64,000 bases of DNA from Prorocentrum cordatum (Eukaryota; Sar; Dinophyceae; Prorocentrales; Prorocentraceae): NCBI GenBank assembly GCA_963575745.1, contig CAUYUJ010002106.1, positions 1 to 64,000 on the forward strand, given 5' to 3'. The notes under the pieces were generated by a model. That model made no database searches, was not told where the DNA came from, and was given only the letters and a program-made list of their open reading frames with translations. The position numbers and the translations under genes were made by a program. Each line of letters opens with the position of its first letter. The stretch's first letter is position 1. Below are positions 53,983 to 63,986 of the stretch, piece by piece.

Positions 53983-53985
53983 AGA

Positions 53986-54045
<60 letters not shown>
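53983..54045. repeat. (TA)n microsatellite
   Basis: About 60 bp of TA dinucleotide, interrupted once by TT. Confidence 0.95.
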
Positions 54046-54048
<3 letters not shown>

Positions 54049-54132
54049 GGGATGTTGTGAAGTCACGCTGTGGGGTGTTGAGGAGTTAAACGAACAACGA
54101 GCGGTGTCCAGGAGTCACGCTCTGGACCCCTG

Positions 54133-54242
54133 AACCTGCGTCTCGAGGTCTCTGCCCGCCGCTCTAACTCTCCCCGTCTCCGTCTGGCCCGCAAGAAAGC
54201 CTGCGACAGCCACGTTGACGTCGTTGCGCAGATTGGCAGACG
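54133..54242. repeat. R4 repeat, copy 1
   Basis: CCTGCGTCTCGAGGTCTCTG to CGTTGCGCAGATTGGCA matches 54857-54967. Confidence 0.8.
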
Positions 54243-54249
54243 CATAAGC

Positions 54250-54850
54250 CATTACAGGTGCGAAAAATCTGGTTTCTCAAAATAAATTGTCAAATATCTT
54301 CGAAATATTAGCAAAACCGACCGAGAGTCACCGTATTATCTGCCTGAGCCGTTGGGCCAACTGGGATCCGGCGGAAAACCGCGAACCAGGTCACGACCCG
54401 TGAATGCTCGTGTCTCAGAAGACTACATTTTTGATCCAGGCTCCACCGTGACGGAGACAGAGTTGTCGGCTGCCGAGCGCTGCACAGGTGTAGCACGTCA
54501 AAGAAATTTCCCGCAAAGTGGAGGAGACATATTTAATTGGCTCTAGCCCTGCTTGGGCGCAAGCGCCCTGTATAGCCTGACCAATCACCAATTCATTTCG
54601 AGAAAAAAATGATTTTTGCGCTGAGCATTCGCATATAACCGACTCAGCTCCCGGAACACGTGAAGCAAGCTCAAGCGAAAGCCAAACAAACTCTAAAATC
54701 GGTCGCATACTTGCGTACTTAGCTCGAGAAACAGACTCCGTTGAGATAGATGCTTCAGCCATACGCTCTTGATGATCTGTATCGTTTTCTGTGCGTACCA
54801 GCTCTGTAGCTGTACTACAGCTAGAGTTAAGTGCAGAATACCGACAGCGC
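54250..54850 (-). mobile_element. old, degraded B and A fragments
   Basis: GTGCGAAAAATCTGGTTTCT and TTAGCAAAACCGACCGAGAG are reverse B interior. CCGGCGGAAAACCGCGAACC (54370 on) is a decayed hairpin. 54780-54855 is a reverse satellite fragment (GTACCAGCTCTGTAGCTG). Too damaged for exact ends. Confidence 0.55.
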
Positions 54851-54856
54851 CTCTAA

Positions 54857-55321
54857 AGAGAACCTGCGTCTCGAGGTCTCCGCCCGCCCCTTTATTTTTC
54901 CTCGTTCCCGTCTGGCCCGCAAGCAAATCTGCGACCGCCACGTTGGCGCCGTTGCGCAGGTTGGCAAAAGTCCCGGGGACCTCCGTCCAGTCGCCCAAAC
55001 CTTTGGCCCCTGGCTCAACGTCGCCCACTCCGCGATTTCATCATGCGTCGGCACCTCCTCGCCACTAATCGCGAACATAACCGCTGGCGATTTTGGCGGG
55101 CCAGGCTCAGCCGGCGTCGGGTCGGGCCCGGCGGGGCGCCACTGCGACTCGCCGTAGGGCAGATGGATGTGGCGGCATCTTGTGAACCGGATGGGCGAAG
55201 ACGGTCGGCTTTGAGCACAACTAAACCAGACCGCAGTGACGTCGGGCCGCAGACAGATGCAGCGCATGTTAACATTATGGTACAAGGGCTAAACGCTGTC
55301 TGCCTTGTAGCGAAATTTGAT
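54857..55321. repeat. R4 repeat, copy 2, with extended unassigned sequence
   Basis: The first 110 bp match copy 1. The rest (to 55321) is GC-rich and unique in this window, with short open frames that I do not regard as genes. Confidence 0.6.
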
Positions 55322-55777
55322 TTAAAAGCATGCTGGTTGGCACCTACTTTTAACTCTGACGTCTTCTTCCCTTTTACCTTCTGATGCAGACATATTTGAC
55401 TCTCTGTGTCTAACTGTTTGCAGGCCTCGTCTGCAAGTGGTTTCTATGTCGCTGCAGCATCTACTCATGAGACCAAAAAATATGGGTGTCAAAGCCTCTG
55501 AGAACGGCTTGCAATCCGGGGCCTACTGGATCCCCATTAACCGTTACATAACTTCTATTTTCCCCGAAGATAGCATGATAACGCTCTGCGTGTTTCACGA
55601 CTGTATAACGATCTTCCCACATGACGACTTCCCCACTGGCAGGCATTTGAATTTTCCTGCGCTGGCCATAATCACGCTCAGCACTTCCCCGAGCAATTTC
55701 TTGATTCCGATCAAGTTTGCCGCGCTGGCGACTGACTGCGCGGCTGTATACATATACATAGAAATATATTATATGTA

Positions 55778-55810
<33 letters not shown>

Positions 55811-55817
55811 ATATATA
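55322..55817 (+). repeat. R3 element, uninterrupted copy
   Basis: GGCACCTACTTTTAACTCTG (55339), ATGCAGACATATTTGAC (55384) and GATAACGCTCTGCG (55577), ending in a TATATGTATG-type run (55746-55817). It is the empty-site reference for the 4.5-kb nest at 48035-52543. Confidence 0.8.
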
Positions 55818-56050
55818 ACAAAATAAAAGACTGCAGTTGTGCTTCGCGCCAGGCACATTGGTCTTTCAATTGGCATGCAGGCAGAATATCAGGAGGGTCG
55901 AGCGGACAATTTCGAGATAAGTCCTTGTTGCCTTTTCCGGCGTCGCTGCTATGATAGTGTTATCCGGTATCATTCCTCCATGCTTCTTTTTCCTGTTTTC
56001 GCCGTGCCCTGCGCGCTCTTGCTGCGCCGAACAGCGTAAGAGAAAACCCC
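55818..56050. other. unassigned stretch
   Basis: Mixed composition with no repeat match that I can see and no convincing ORF. Confidence 0.5.
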
Positions 56051-57335
56051 CAACATCTCTTAACACATAGTAGAGGCAGAATAGTTTTTTGGCTCCAGCG
56101 ATTTCAGGCGTCTAGATACTTTAAACTAGCGCGTCTGATTATGTCCTTCCGATTGATGAGCCCAGCTCTGTAGTTCATCTGCAGATCGAGTTAAGTCAAG
56201 AAAACATTACCATCTGAACAAAATAGCAGAGTACGAATAGTTGTTCAGATCCAGCACTGATAGCAGACCAAGTTCAGACGTCTAGATACTTAAAATAGCG
56301 CGCCTGATGATTTCCCTCCGATTGCTGTGCCAACGAGCTCTGTAGCTCATCTGCAGCTCGAGTTAAGGCAGATTACAAATAGTTTTTCGGCCCCAGCGCT
56401 AATAGCAGACCGAGGTCCAGCGTCTAGATACTCTCAATTAGCGCGCCTGATGATTACCTTCCGATTGCTTTGTCGAACAGCTCTGTAGCTCATCTGCAGC
56501 TCGAGTTAAGTCCAGAAAACCATCACCATTCCCGAAAACATAGCAGAGTACGAATAGTTTTTCTGCCCCAGCGCTGATCGTAGACTGATGTCAGGCGTCT
56601 AGATACTTTCAACTAGCGCGCCCGATCATTTCCTTCCGATTGTTGTGCCGAACAGCTCTGTAGCTCATCTGCAGCTCGAGTTAAGTCAAGAAAACCATGA
56701 CCATCTCCAAAAAATAGCAGAGTACGAATAGTTTTTCGGCTCCAGCGCTGATAGCAGACCGAGTTCAGGCGTCTAGATACTCCAGACTCTCGCGCCTGAT
56801 GATTTCCCTCCGATTGCTGTGCCAAAGAGCTCGTTAGCTCATCTGCAGCGCGGGTTCAGTCCAGAAACTCATGATGACCTCCAAAGAAAATAGTAGAGTG
56901 CAAATAGTTTCGCGGACCTAGCTCTGGTAGCAGACCAAGTTCATACCTCTGGATGCCTGAGACGAACGCGCCTGATCATTCTGGATCGATTAGGTGTGCA
57001 TACCAGCTCTGTATCGCTCCTACAGCTGGAGTCAAGTGCAGAAAACCGACAGCACCTACCAAGATGACACGAAACAGCGGATCCCGCCGGAGTGCTCTTT
57101 GGCAGTAGTAGGTACCCGATCGAGCTGATATTCAGACGGCGAGCAGGAATAAGATTTAATATGGGGAGAAAAATATCAAAGCTCTAACGAATTGTTGAAT
57201 AACGAGAAATCGAATTTAAACATGTCAAAAAAGACAAAACATCCGTCGGTATGTTTTTGCCAACTAGCCCCCCAGCGCGCCGGAATTACGCTTCTAGCTT
57301 CGCCGCTAACGCTCTTAGGGAAGCTCTACGAGCCA
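56051..57335 (-). mobile_element. diverged family A' element, inverted
   Basis: Reverse-strand satellite monomers of a diverged type (CTGTAGCTCATCTGCAGCTC at 56482 and 56658; 176-bp spacing), leader at about 57080-57200, and a left end of a distinct subtype (GCTAACGCTCTTAGGGAAGC, then CTCTACGAG) at about 57306-57332. Confidence 0.75.
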
Positions 57336-57515
57336 AGTAACAAGGGAAGGAGAAAGCAGGTGGGGGATCACCTGTTGTGGATTATGCCGCGTTTACCTGT
57401 CGAATTCTCTTGTAGCTGCAGTATCACTATCAAAAAATTTGGCGGAACCAGCTCTGGATGAAGATCACAGCGTGTTTTTTTGAGTGTTTCAGCTCGCGCT
57501 TGAGGAAGCTGTTGT
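57336..57515 (+). repeat. family B fragment
   Basis: B interior of the GGATTATGCCGCGTTTACC subtype without ends. Confidence 0.6.
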
Positions 57516-57951
57516 GCCTCGTAGAGCTCTCAAGATAAGAAGAGCTAGAGGAATTCGGGTGCAGGGTGGAGCTAGTTGGCCGACCCGACTCGGACGGACA
57601 ATGTGACAACTTGGAGTCAGTATTGCTAAGATTTGAAAGACATTTAACCATATATTTTGAGATATTAGTATTTTACTCCCAGCAGTAGTGTTTAAAGTTT
57701 TATTCTGAGAGAGAATCAGCTTTCTAGAGAGAATTTTATTATTCCTCGTAGAGCTCTTCGCGATCAATGAGCTAGAGGAATTCCGGCGCGGTGTGGAGCT
57801 AGTCGGTCGACCGGACCAGAAAGGACAATGTGACAACTTGGGCTCGGTTTTGCCGAGATTTGTAACAATCCATTTTGAGAAACTTGATTTTTACTCCCAG
57901 CATTAGTGTTCCCGGCGGTGACCAGGTTGACGGTTCGCCGCTGGCGCCAGT
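57516..57951 (+). mobile_element. two overlapping family B copies
   Basis: B left ends at about 57516 (CCTCGTAGAGCTCTCAAG) and 57743 (CCTCGTAGAGCTCTTCG). A hairpin without subterminal repeat follows at 57909-57951 (CCCGGCGGTGACC ... GGCGCCAGT). Confidence 0.7.
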
Positions 57952-58112
57952 CCAGACGCCTGAATTCGGTCTGGTATGTTTATCCTTTCAGATTCTTCCT
58001 TCATCAAACCGCGCCCTCGCGCGCGGATAGCGAGACTGCCGCGCCCGCCTTGCGCGAGGAAGCTCTACGAGTTCCAGTGGCACCCAAGGGCGGTTTACCG
58101 CCGGCTCGCAGT
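57952..58112 (+). mobile_element. family A' right end
   Basis: The pre-terminal stretch CCGCGCCCTCGCGCGCGGAT, then GGAAGCTCTACGAG (58058) and a decayed hairpin (GGGCGGTTTACCGCCGG). The same pre-terminal stretch occurs at 60885 and 62664. Confidence 0.65.
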
Positions 58113-58284
58113 TTTCGGAAAATTGTGAGGGATTAAATTCTTTTTGGGAACCAAAAATTTGATTCTCTGCATTCAATCATGGCGCGTTCGATGGTGCAAT
58201 TCTCAGGGCTCTAGCTGAAGTATTTTGATAAAAACACTAGCAGGAACCGACGGTGTACAATTCCTTAACATTTATTTTGCAAGC
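58113..58284 (+). repeat. fragments of A' leader and B interior
   Basis: Short diverged pieces (GGTGCAATTCTCAGGGCTC; ACACTAGCAGGAACCGACGG). No ends or genes. Confidence 0.45.
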
Positions 58285-58676
58285 GCCTCGTAGAGCTCTT
58301 CGGCATCGACCAGCTAGAGGTATTCCGGCGCGGGGTGCAGGTAGTTGGCCGACCCGGCCCGGGCGGGCAATTTGGTGACCTGGGGTCGGTTTTTCGAAGA
58401 TTCTGAAAGATTCGGAATTTTGTTTTTCAGAACCAGTATTTTTCGCACCTGTAGTGGGTTATGTCGCGTCTGCCAGTGAAATTTTCAGGTCCGTAGCTGC
58501 AGTATTATTATGAAACGCTTGGCGGAACTCACTTTGGATGAAAACCTTTTTTTTCGAGTTTCTCAGCTCGCGCTTGAGGAAGCTCCTTCCACGTGTTCCG
58601 AGCAGCGCCGCGGGAGAAATCAGCTTTACGACGCTCCTGGCGGTGACCTGGCTGACGGTTTACCGCCGGCTCCCGG
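58285..58676 (+). mobile_element. family B element, nearly complete (about 392 bp)
   Basis: CCTCGTAGAGCTCTTCGGC (58286 on), TAGTTGGCCGACCCGGCC, GGGTTATGTCGCGTCTGCC, then a diverged terminus 58621-58676 (CAGCTTTACGACG; hairpin intact). Confidence 0.75.
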
Positions 58677-58977
58677 GCGGACAATGAGGTGACCTGGGGT
58701 CGGTTTTTGGAATATTTCCAGAGATTTTGAAATTCGTTTTGAGAACTGGTATATTTCGCACCTTTAGTGGGTTATACCGCGTCTGCTAGTCAAATTCTCA
58801 GGTCCGTAGATGCAGCAATACTATCAAAACACTTGGGGGAACCGACTTTTTTGATAAACGCCGGAAAACGTGTTTTTTTTAGGTTTGTTTCAGCTACGCT
58901 TGAGATAAGAGAGCTCTACGAGGCCCCCGGTGGTACCCTGGTTGACGGTTTACCGCCGGCTCCCAGTTCCCATAGTG
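58677..58977 (+). mobile_element. family B element, right part
   Basis: GCGGACAATGAGGTGACC to terminus 58911-58977. The left hairpin arm is mutated (CCGGTGGTACC). Confidence 0.7.
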
Positions 58978-59386
58978 TCCGCCCGGGCCGGGTCGGCCAT
59001 CTAGCTGCGCCCCGCGCCGGAACTGAAAGCCGGCTGTAAACCGTCAACCAGGTTACCGTCCGGGCCCTCGTAGAGCTCTCAACACACCAAACCAGTGCCT
59101 AAGAACACGGGAAGATCGTTTCCAGAGATCAGCTTGAAAACTGATAAAATGCATTTTTCGGGTTTCATACGACATCGGTTCCCCGTGCTCTTTTTATCGA
59201 AATACCGCATGAATTGGTGTTGCCGCAGACAGATTTCAAATTTCGTTTTCGAAATCAGATGTTCATTCCCTGCAGTCGATCATGTGCGTTCGTTGGTGAA
59301 AGTCACAGAGCTCTAGAAGCACCCGTTCGATGAAAAAATGGGGAACCGACGTCATATACACCCAAAACAAAAGCAAGTGCGAGTTT
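58978..59386 (-). mobile_element. family B pieces, inverted
   Basis: A reverse B left piece (GGGCCGGGTCGGCCATC) to 59021, then a reverse terminus 59022-59078 and diverged B interior to 59386. Confidence 0.65.
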
Positions 59387-60988
59387 GACTCGTAGTGCTT
59401 CCCTAAGAGCGTTAGCGGCGAAGCTAGAACAGTAATTCCGGTCGCTGGGGTGCTAGTTGACAAACCATGTCGACAGAAGTTTTTCATAATTTTGCTCGGT
59501 TTAATTTCGATTCCTCGAAGTTAATTATTCGTTAGAGCTCGAGTATTTTGCCTTCATATTCGATCTCATTCCCGCTCACCATCTGAATCTCAGGTCGATC
59601 GGATACCTGTTACTGCCAAGAAAGGATGTGGTCGGGATCGGCTGTTTCATCTTGGCTGATGCTGTTGGCTTCCTGTTCTTAACTCGAGCTAAAGATGCGC
59701 TACAGAGCTGTTGGGCACATCAATCGAAAGGATATTGGTCGCAGGTACCTAGATGCCTGAAATCGGTCTGTTACCAGCTGGATCGAACAGCTATGGTGTT
59801 CTTCTAATTTTCTCAAAGATCATGATCATTTTCTGGATGCAGCTCGCGCTGCAGGTGCACTGCAGAGCTGTTGAGCACAGCAATCGCAAGGTCAGAAGCG
59901 CCAGTCTCAAGTATCTACATGCCGAAATCAGTCTGCTACCAGAGCTGGGTCCCAACAAACTATTGGTACTCGGCTAATTTTTCAGAGAGGATGGTGAGTT
60001 TCGTGACCTTACTCGAGCTGCAGATGAGCTACAGAGCCTTTCGGCACTGCGCGGGAAGGAAAGGACCAGACGCGCTAGTCTCAAGTATCTTGATGCCCGA
60101 ACTGAGTCTGCCAGCAGAGCTGGTGGAACAATTATTTCTACTCTGTTATTTTCGTAGAGATAACCATGAGTTTCTTGAGGTAACTCGAGCTGCGGAGGTG
60201 CTTCAGAGCTGTTTGGCGCAACAATCGATAGGCCATCATTAGCGGCGCTAGTCTAGAGCATCTAGATGCCCGAAGTTAGTCTGCGACCAGAGCTGGGCTC
60301 GAACAACTATCTGTACACTGCTTTTTTAAAGAGGTGGTGATCGTTGTCTGGTTGCAGCTCGAGCTGCAAATGACTGACAGAGCTGTTAGGCACATGAATG
60401 GGACAGAAATCATCACAAGCGCTAGTCTCGAGTATCTAGACGCCTGAACTCGCTCTGCTTCGAGAGCCAAACAACTATTCGTGCTCTCTTTTTTTGTTTG
60501 TTTTAAAAATGATAACATTGCCTTTCTTAATGTAGCTCGAGATGCAGATAAAATTGGAGCTGTTCGGCACAGGAATTTAACGGAAATCAGCAGCAGCGCG
60601 CGTTAGGAGTATCTTCATGAATTAAATCAGTCTGCCACCGGAGCTGGAACCAACAACTATTTCTACTCCTGCTTCTCGTCCTCTTCCTTCCCCTCCTCCT
60701 CCTCCTCTTCATCGCCATCGTTGCTCTCCACCCTCTCCACCCTTTCCCCTACTGCCGATCATCCTGTTTACCTCCCCCCCTGTTTCTCCCCCGCCTGCCT
60801 TTCTTTCTCCTCGTCCTTCTCTTCCTCAGCCTTCTCCATCTCCTTCTCCTGATCCTTCTTCTCCTCCGCGCCCTCTTCCATGAAACCGCGCCCTCGCGCG
60901 CGCGGAATGCGAGATTCCCGCGCCCGCATTCCACGAGGAAGCTCTACGAGGATCCGGCGGTAACCAAGGTTGACCGCCAACTCCCAGT
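59387..60988 (+). mobile_element. complete family A' element (1602 bp)
   Basis: GACTCGTAGTGCTTCCC (59387), the A' left motif (GAGCGTTAGCGGCGAAGC), leader 59530-59620, six or more diverged satellite monomers (59640-60640), a pyrimidine-rich tract (60665-60870), a GC-rich pre-terminal stretch, then GGAAGCTCTACGAG (60937) and a hairpin that has lost its right arm. Confidence 0.75.
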
Positions 60989-61205
60989 TGAAGCTGACAT
61001 TCGAGAACGTTCTTCCCCGCTATCTGCGCGCTGTTTTCGTGTGTTGAGAGCTCTACGAGGGCCCCGGCGGTAACCTGGTTGACGGTTTACCGCCGGTTCC
61101 CAGTTAGCGTGCCGGGCTCTGGCGGACAATGGGGCAACCTGGGGTCGGTTCTTCGGAGATTGAGAGATTTGGCTTCTGAGAACCAGTGTCCTTCTCACGT
61201 GAAGT
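60989..61205 (+). mobile_element. family B right end and further B fragment
   Basis: A B terminus at 61047-61104 (GGCGGTAACCTGG ... TTTACCGCCGG), then B interior (GGCGGACAATGGGGCAACC) to 61205, where an A' element begins. Confidence 0.65.
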
Positions 61206-62757
61206 GACTCGTAAAACCTCCCTAAGAGCGTTGGCAGAACATTCTCGACGGAAGTACCTCGTGGAGCTCTTCGGCGTCGATGAGCTAGAGGAAGTCCGGC
61301 GCAGGGTGGAGCTAGTTTACCCACCTGGCCCGGGCGAACAATGTGATAACCTGGGGCCGATTTTTTCTTAAAGATTTGACAATGCGTTTTGAGAGCCAGT
61401 ATTTTTCTCACGAGCAGTGGGTTATGCCGCGTCTGCCTGTCGAATTCTGACGTCTGTAGCTGCAGTGCTACTGTCGAAAGACGTGGAGGAACCGACTTTG
61501 CACAAACCCAGAAAATCCATTTAGGGAGTTTTCGCGCTGAGTTCCGAGCAGGCTTTCTTCTCAATCTCAGCGCTCACTTTTTAAATTGAGCTCCACGAGG
61601 GTCCCGGGGGTAACCTGGTTGACAGTTTTCCGCCAGCTGCCAGTTTTGCATAATTTTGCTCCTTTAGATTCGATTTCTCAAAATTCAGTGATTCGTGAGA
61701 GCTCTAGTATTATTTTCCCATCTTCGATCTTATACCCGCTCGCCATCTCAATCTCAGGTCGATCGGGTTCATATTACTACCAAAAAGCGTGTAGGCGGGA
61801 TCGGCTGTTTAGTGTCATCTTGGCGGGTGCTGTCGGTTTTCTGTACTTAACTCGAGCTGTAGAAGAGCTGCAGAGCTGGCCTCCACACCTAATTCATTTA
61901 GAATCATCAGGCGCGGTAGTCTCAAGTATCCAGATGTCCGAACTCGGTCTGCTACCAGAGCTTGGCCCGCAAAACTATTCGTGCTCTGCTAACTTTCTTG
62001 GAGATGATGATGAGTTTCGTGCTTCAACTCGAACTGCAGATGAGCTACAGAGCTGTTTGGCACAGCAATCGAATGAACACCATCATAAGCGCCAGTCTCA
62101 AGTATCTAGATGCCCGAACTCGGTCTGCTACCAGAGCTGGGTCTGGCACTTTTTTTTCTTCGTCTTCTTCTTCCTTTCTCTTATAAGAAATATTTTTTAT
62201 ACAAAGTTTGATGTTTTCCTTGACTCAACTCGAACTGCCGATGAGCTACAGAGTTGTTTGTCACAGCAATCGAACGAAACTCATGATAACCGCTAGTCTA
62301 AAGTATCTAGATGCCCGAACTCGGTCTGCTACCATAGCTGGGTCTGAAAAACTTTATGTACTCCTGGTTTTTGAGAGAGATGATGATGGCTTTCTTGAGA
62401 TTCCTTGGGTTAATTGTCGCAGCAATCGTAAGTAAATCATCAGACGCGCTAGTCTCAAGTATCTAGATGCCTGAACTCGGTCTGCTTCCAGAGTTGGAAC
62501 CAAGCAACCATTCGTGCTCTATTAATTTTAGAGAGATCACGATGCCTTCCTTGATCCCCCCGCCTTCTCCTCCCTCTGCTCCTCCTCTTCCTTCTTCCTC
62601 CTCTTCCTCAGCCTCCTCCATCTCCTTCTTCCTCAGTCCTTCTTCCCCTCCAGTCCTCCTCCATGAGACTGCGCCCTCGCGCGCGCGACGTGCGAGATTG
62701 CCGCGCCTGCGTTGCGCCAGGAAGCTCTACGAGTTCCCGGCGGTGACCAAGGTTGAC
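61206..62757 (+). mobile_element. family A' element with nested B; hairpin cut at 62757
   Basis: GACTCGTAAAACCTCCC at 61206, to GACGGAAGT (61255). It resumes TTTGCATAATTTTGC at 61645, leader, diverged satellite monomers (61810-62530), pyrimidine tract, and GGAAGCTCTACGAG (62720). The left hairpin arm is present; the right arm is missing after GGTTGAC. Confidence 0.75.
61256..61644 (+). mobile_element. complete family B element (389 bp), nested in A'
   Basis: ACCTCGTGGAGCTCTTCGGC to terminus 61588-61644. The empty equivalent GACAGAAGTTTTTCATAAT is at 59471. Inserted at AGT|TTT. Confidence 0.8.
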
Positions 62758-62782
62758 CCCTGTGACGACAAACCGACGGCGG

Positions 62783-63562
62783 ATGATAGGCCAGACGCGG
62801 GAAAGGGCCCAAAAACGACGACGTATCGACCCCCCTGTGGCCTCGCAACAGCCTCCACAGAGCCCCTATGTTCCCTTGGATAGCTCTTGCGGTAACACTG
62901 CGTGCAAACGACGACGGGTACGGGGTGATCTGGGGCCTGAGACGTACCATCCTCGCTCTCTCTCTCTCTCTCGCTTGTGCATGCTGCGTGCTGTGTCGCC
63001 GTGGACCGAGGAGAGGGGTGCTTCCATTCGCACTTTTGATTCGAAGGAAGCCCGTGTGCTTACCAGGCGCCGCGAGGGCGGCCGTCCTGCAGGCTTCCAT
63101 CCATGGTCGCTACCGTTCGAGACGGTGGGAGGCCCTTATTGGTATGCTAACTTGACCTGGGACGAGGACGGGTGGAGATATTTTGTCCGTGCGCTGCTGC
63201 GTATGTGGGACCTACCGCACGTGCTCCAATACTGTGTCCTCAGAGATCCCAAAGGGCCCTACAGGATGGAGGCGGAGGACCTTACGGTGGAGGAGAAGCG
63301 TAGGAAGGAGGAGGCGGAAAAGGAGAAGGCTACAAAACGTATTGCTCTGAACGAACAACGCCAGTCTTGGTGGGACTTTGGGTCCAAGGGTTTACCTATT
63401 GAAATCTCGGGGGGCTCTCTGGTGATCTGTAACTGGGTGAACGGTCTTTTTAGATGTACCACTGACGTGTATTCGACGACGGTTTCTGCTATTCAGGACT
63501 TACTTTATGCTATGTCTGTGGAGATGCCCATGCACATTCGGGCCCCCTTCACGGGGATGTGA
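62783..63562 (+). CDS. retroelement-type protein fragment with RNase H-like C-terminus
   Basis: An ATG at 62783 begins an open frame to TGA at 63560-63562. A basic N-terminus (RRR/KRR clusters) is followed by a Trp-rich segment (about 63090-63240), a Lys/Glu-rich helix (about 63285-63350), and ISGGSLVICNWVNGLF (63402 on). The last resembles the strand of RNase H domains that carries a DS-x-x-V-x-x-W pattern, but with the catalytic Asp replaced by Gly. The frame breaks just before the expected last RNase H motif, which sits in another frame (next entry). The gene starts right at a truncated hairpin of an A' element. No specific family is recognised. Confidence 0.45.
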   Translation: MIGQTRERAQKRRRIDPPVASQQPPQSPYVPLDSSCGNTACKRRRVRGDLGPETYHPRSLSLSRLCMLRAVSPWTEERGASIRTFDSKEARVLTRRREGGRPAGFHPWSLPFETVGGPYWYANLTWDEDGWRYFVRALLRMWDLPHVLQYCVLRDPKGPYRMEAEDLTVEEKRRKEEAEKEKATKRIALNEQRQSWWDFGSKGLPIEISGGSLVICNWVNGLFRCTTDVYSTTVSAIQDLLYAMSVEMPMHIRAPFTGM

Positions 63563-63566
63563 TAGG

Positions 63567-63986
63567 ATGCAATGGATTTATCGGGAAGGGAACACGAGAG
63601 CTGATGAACAGACTTGGATGGCTCGGAGGGGCCAGGACCACTTGACAATCGATGACATGTTATTTACAATGAATGCTTCGAGCGTGCTCGGTGTGAGGGG
63701 CTTCTTCGACGGAGGCCGCTCCTCTGAGGGTTGCGGCGGCGGCTGGGTCCTCGATCTGTGCATTCTCCCATCGCTTCCCTCTCATCTCAATCATCTTAAT
63801 AATCTTGATGGCTCCGCCTCCCCGAGTGGCTACTGGTGGTGCGATGTCGCCTCTGAAGCCCTCTGTCTCCCGCCCTCGTGTACAGTGACCCAGGCTGAAC
63901 TTTTTGCTGCGAAGCACCTACTCAAATGTGTGGTGGCGGTCCTGCAGGCGCTTGGCCTGTTGCCCCCCTTCTGCGTTAGGCTGTGA
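63567..63986 (+). CDS. second RNase H-like domain, N-terminal part
   Basis: In a different frame from the previous ORF. MQWIYREGNTRADEQTWMAR (63567 on) fits the final motif of an RNase H domain (Arg-Glu-x-Asn-x-x-Ala-Asp). VRGFFDGGRSSEGCGGGWVL (63690 on) fits the first strand of a second RNase H domain with its metal-binding Asp. TVTQAELFAAKHLL supplies the helix Glu. The frame stops at 63984-63986, so the second domain is incomplete unless an intron follows. Tandem RNase H modules suggest a retroelement-derived protein. The frame change at about 63550 is a frameshift or an intron. Confidence 0.5.
   Translation: MQWIYREGNTRADEQTWMARRGQDHLTIDDMLFTMNASSVLGVRGFFDGGRSSEGCGGGWVLDLCILPSLPSHLNHLNNLDGSASPSGYWWCDVASEALCLPPSCTVTQAELFAAKHLLKCVVAVLQALGLLPPFCVRL

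Noticed and set aside
28185-62757. Regularly recurring hairpin repeats as a CRISPR array
   Set aside because: Spacers are 250-1200 bp of related sequence, orientation varies, and the context is eukaryotic transposons.
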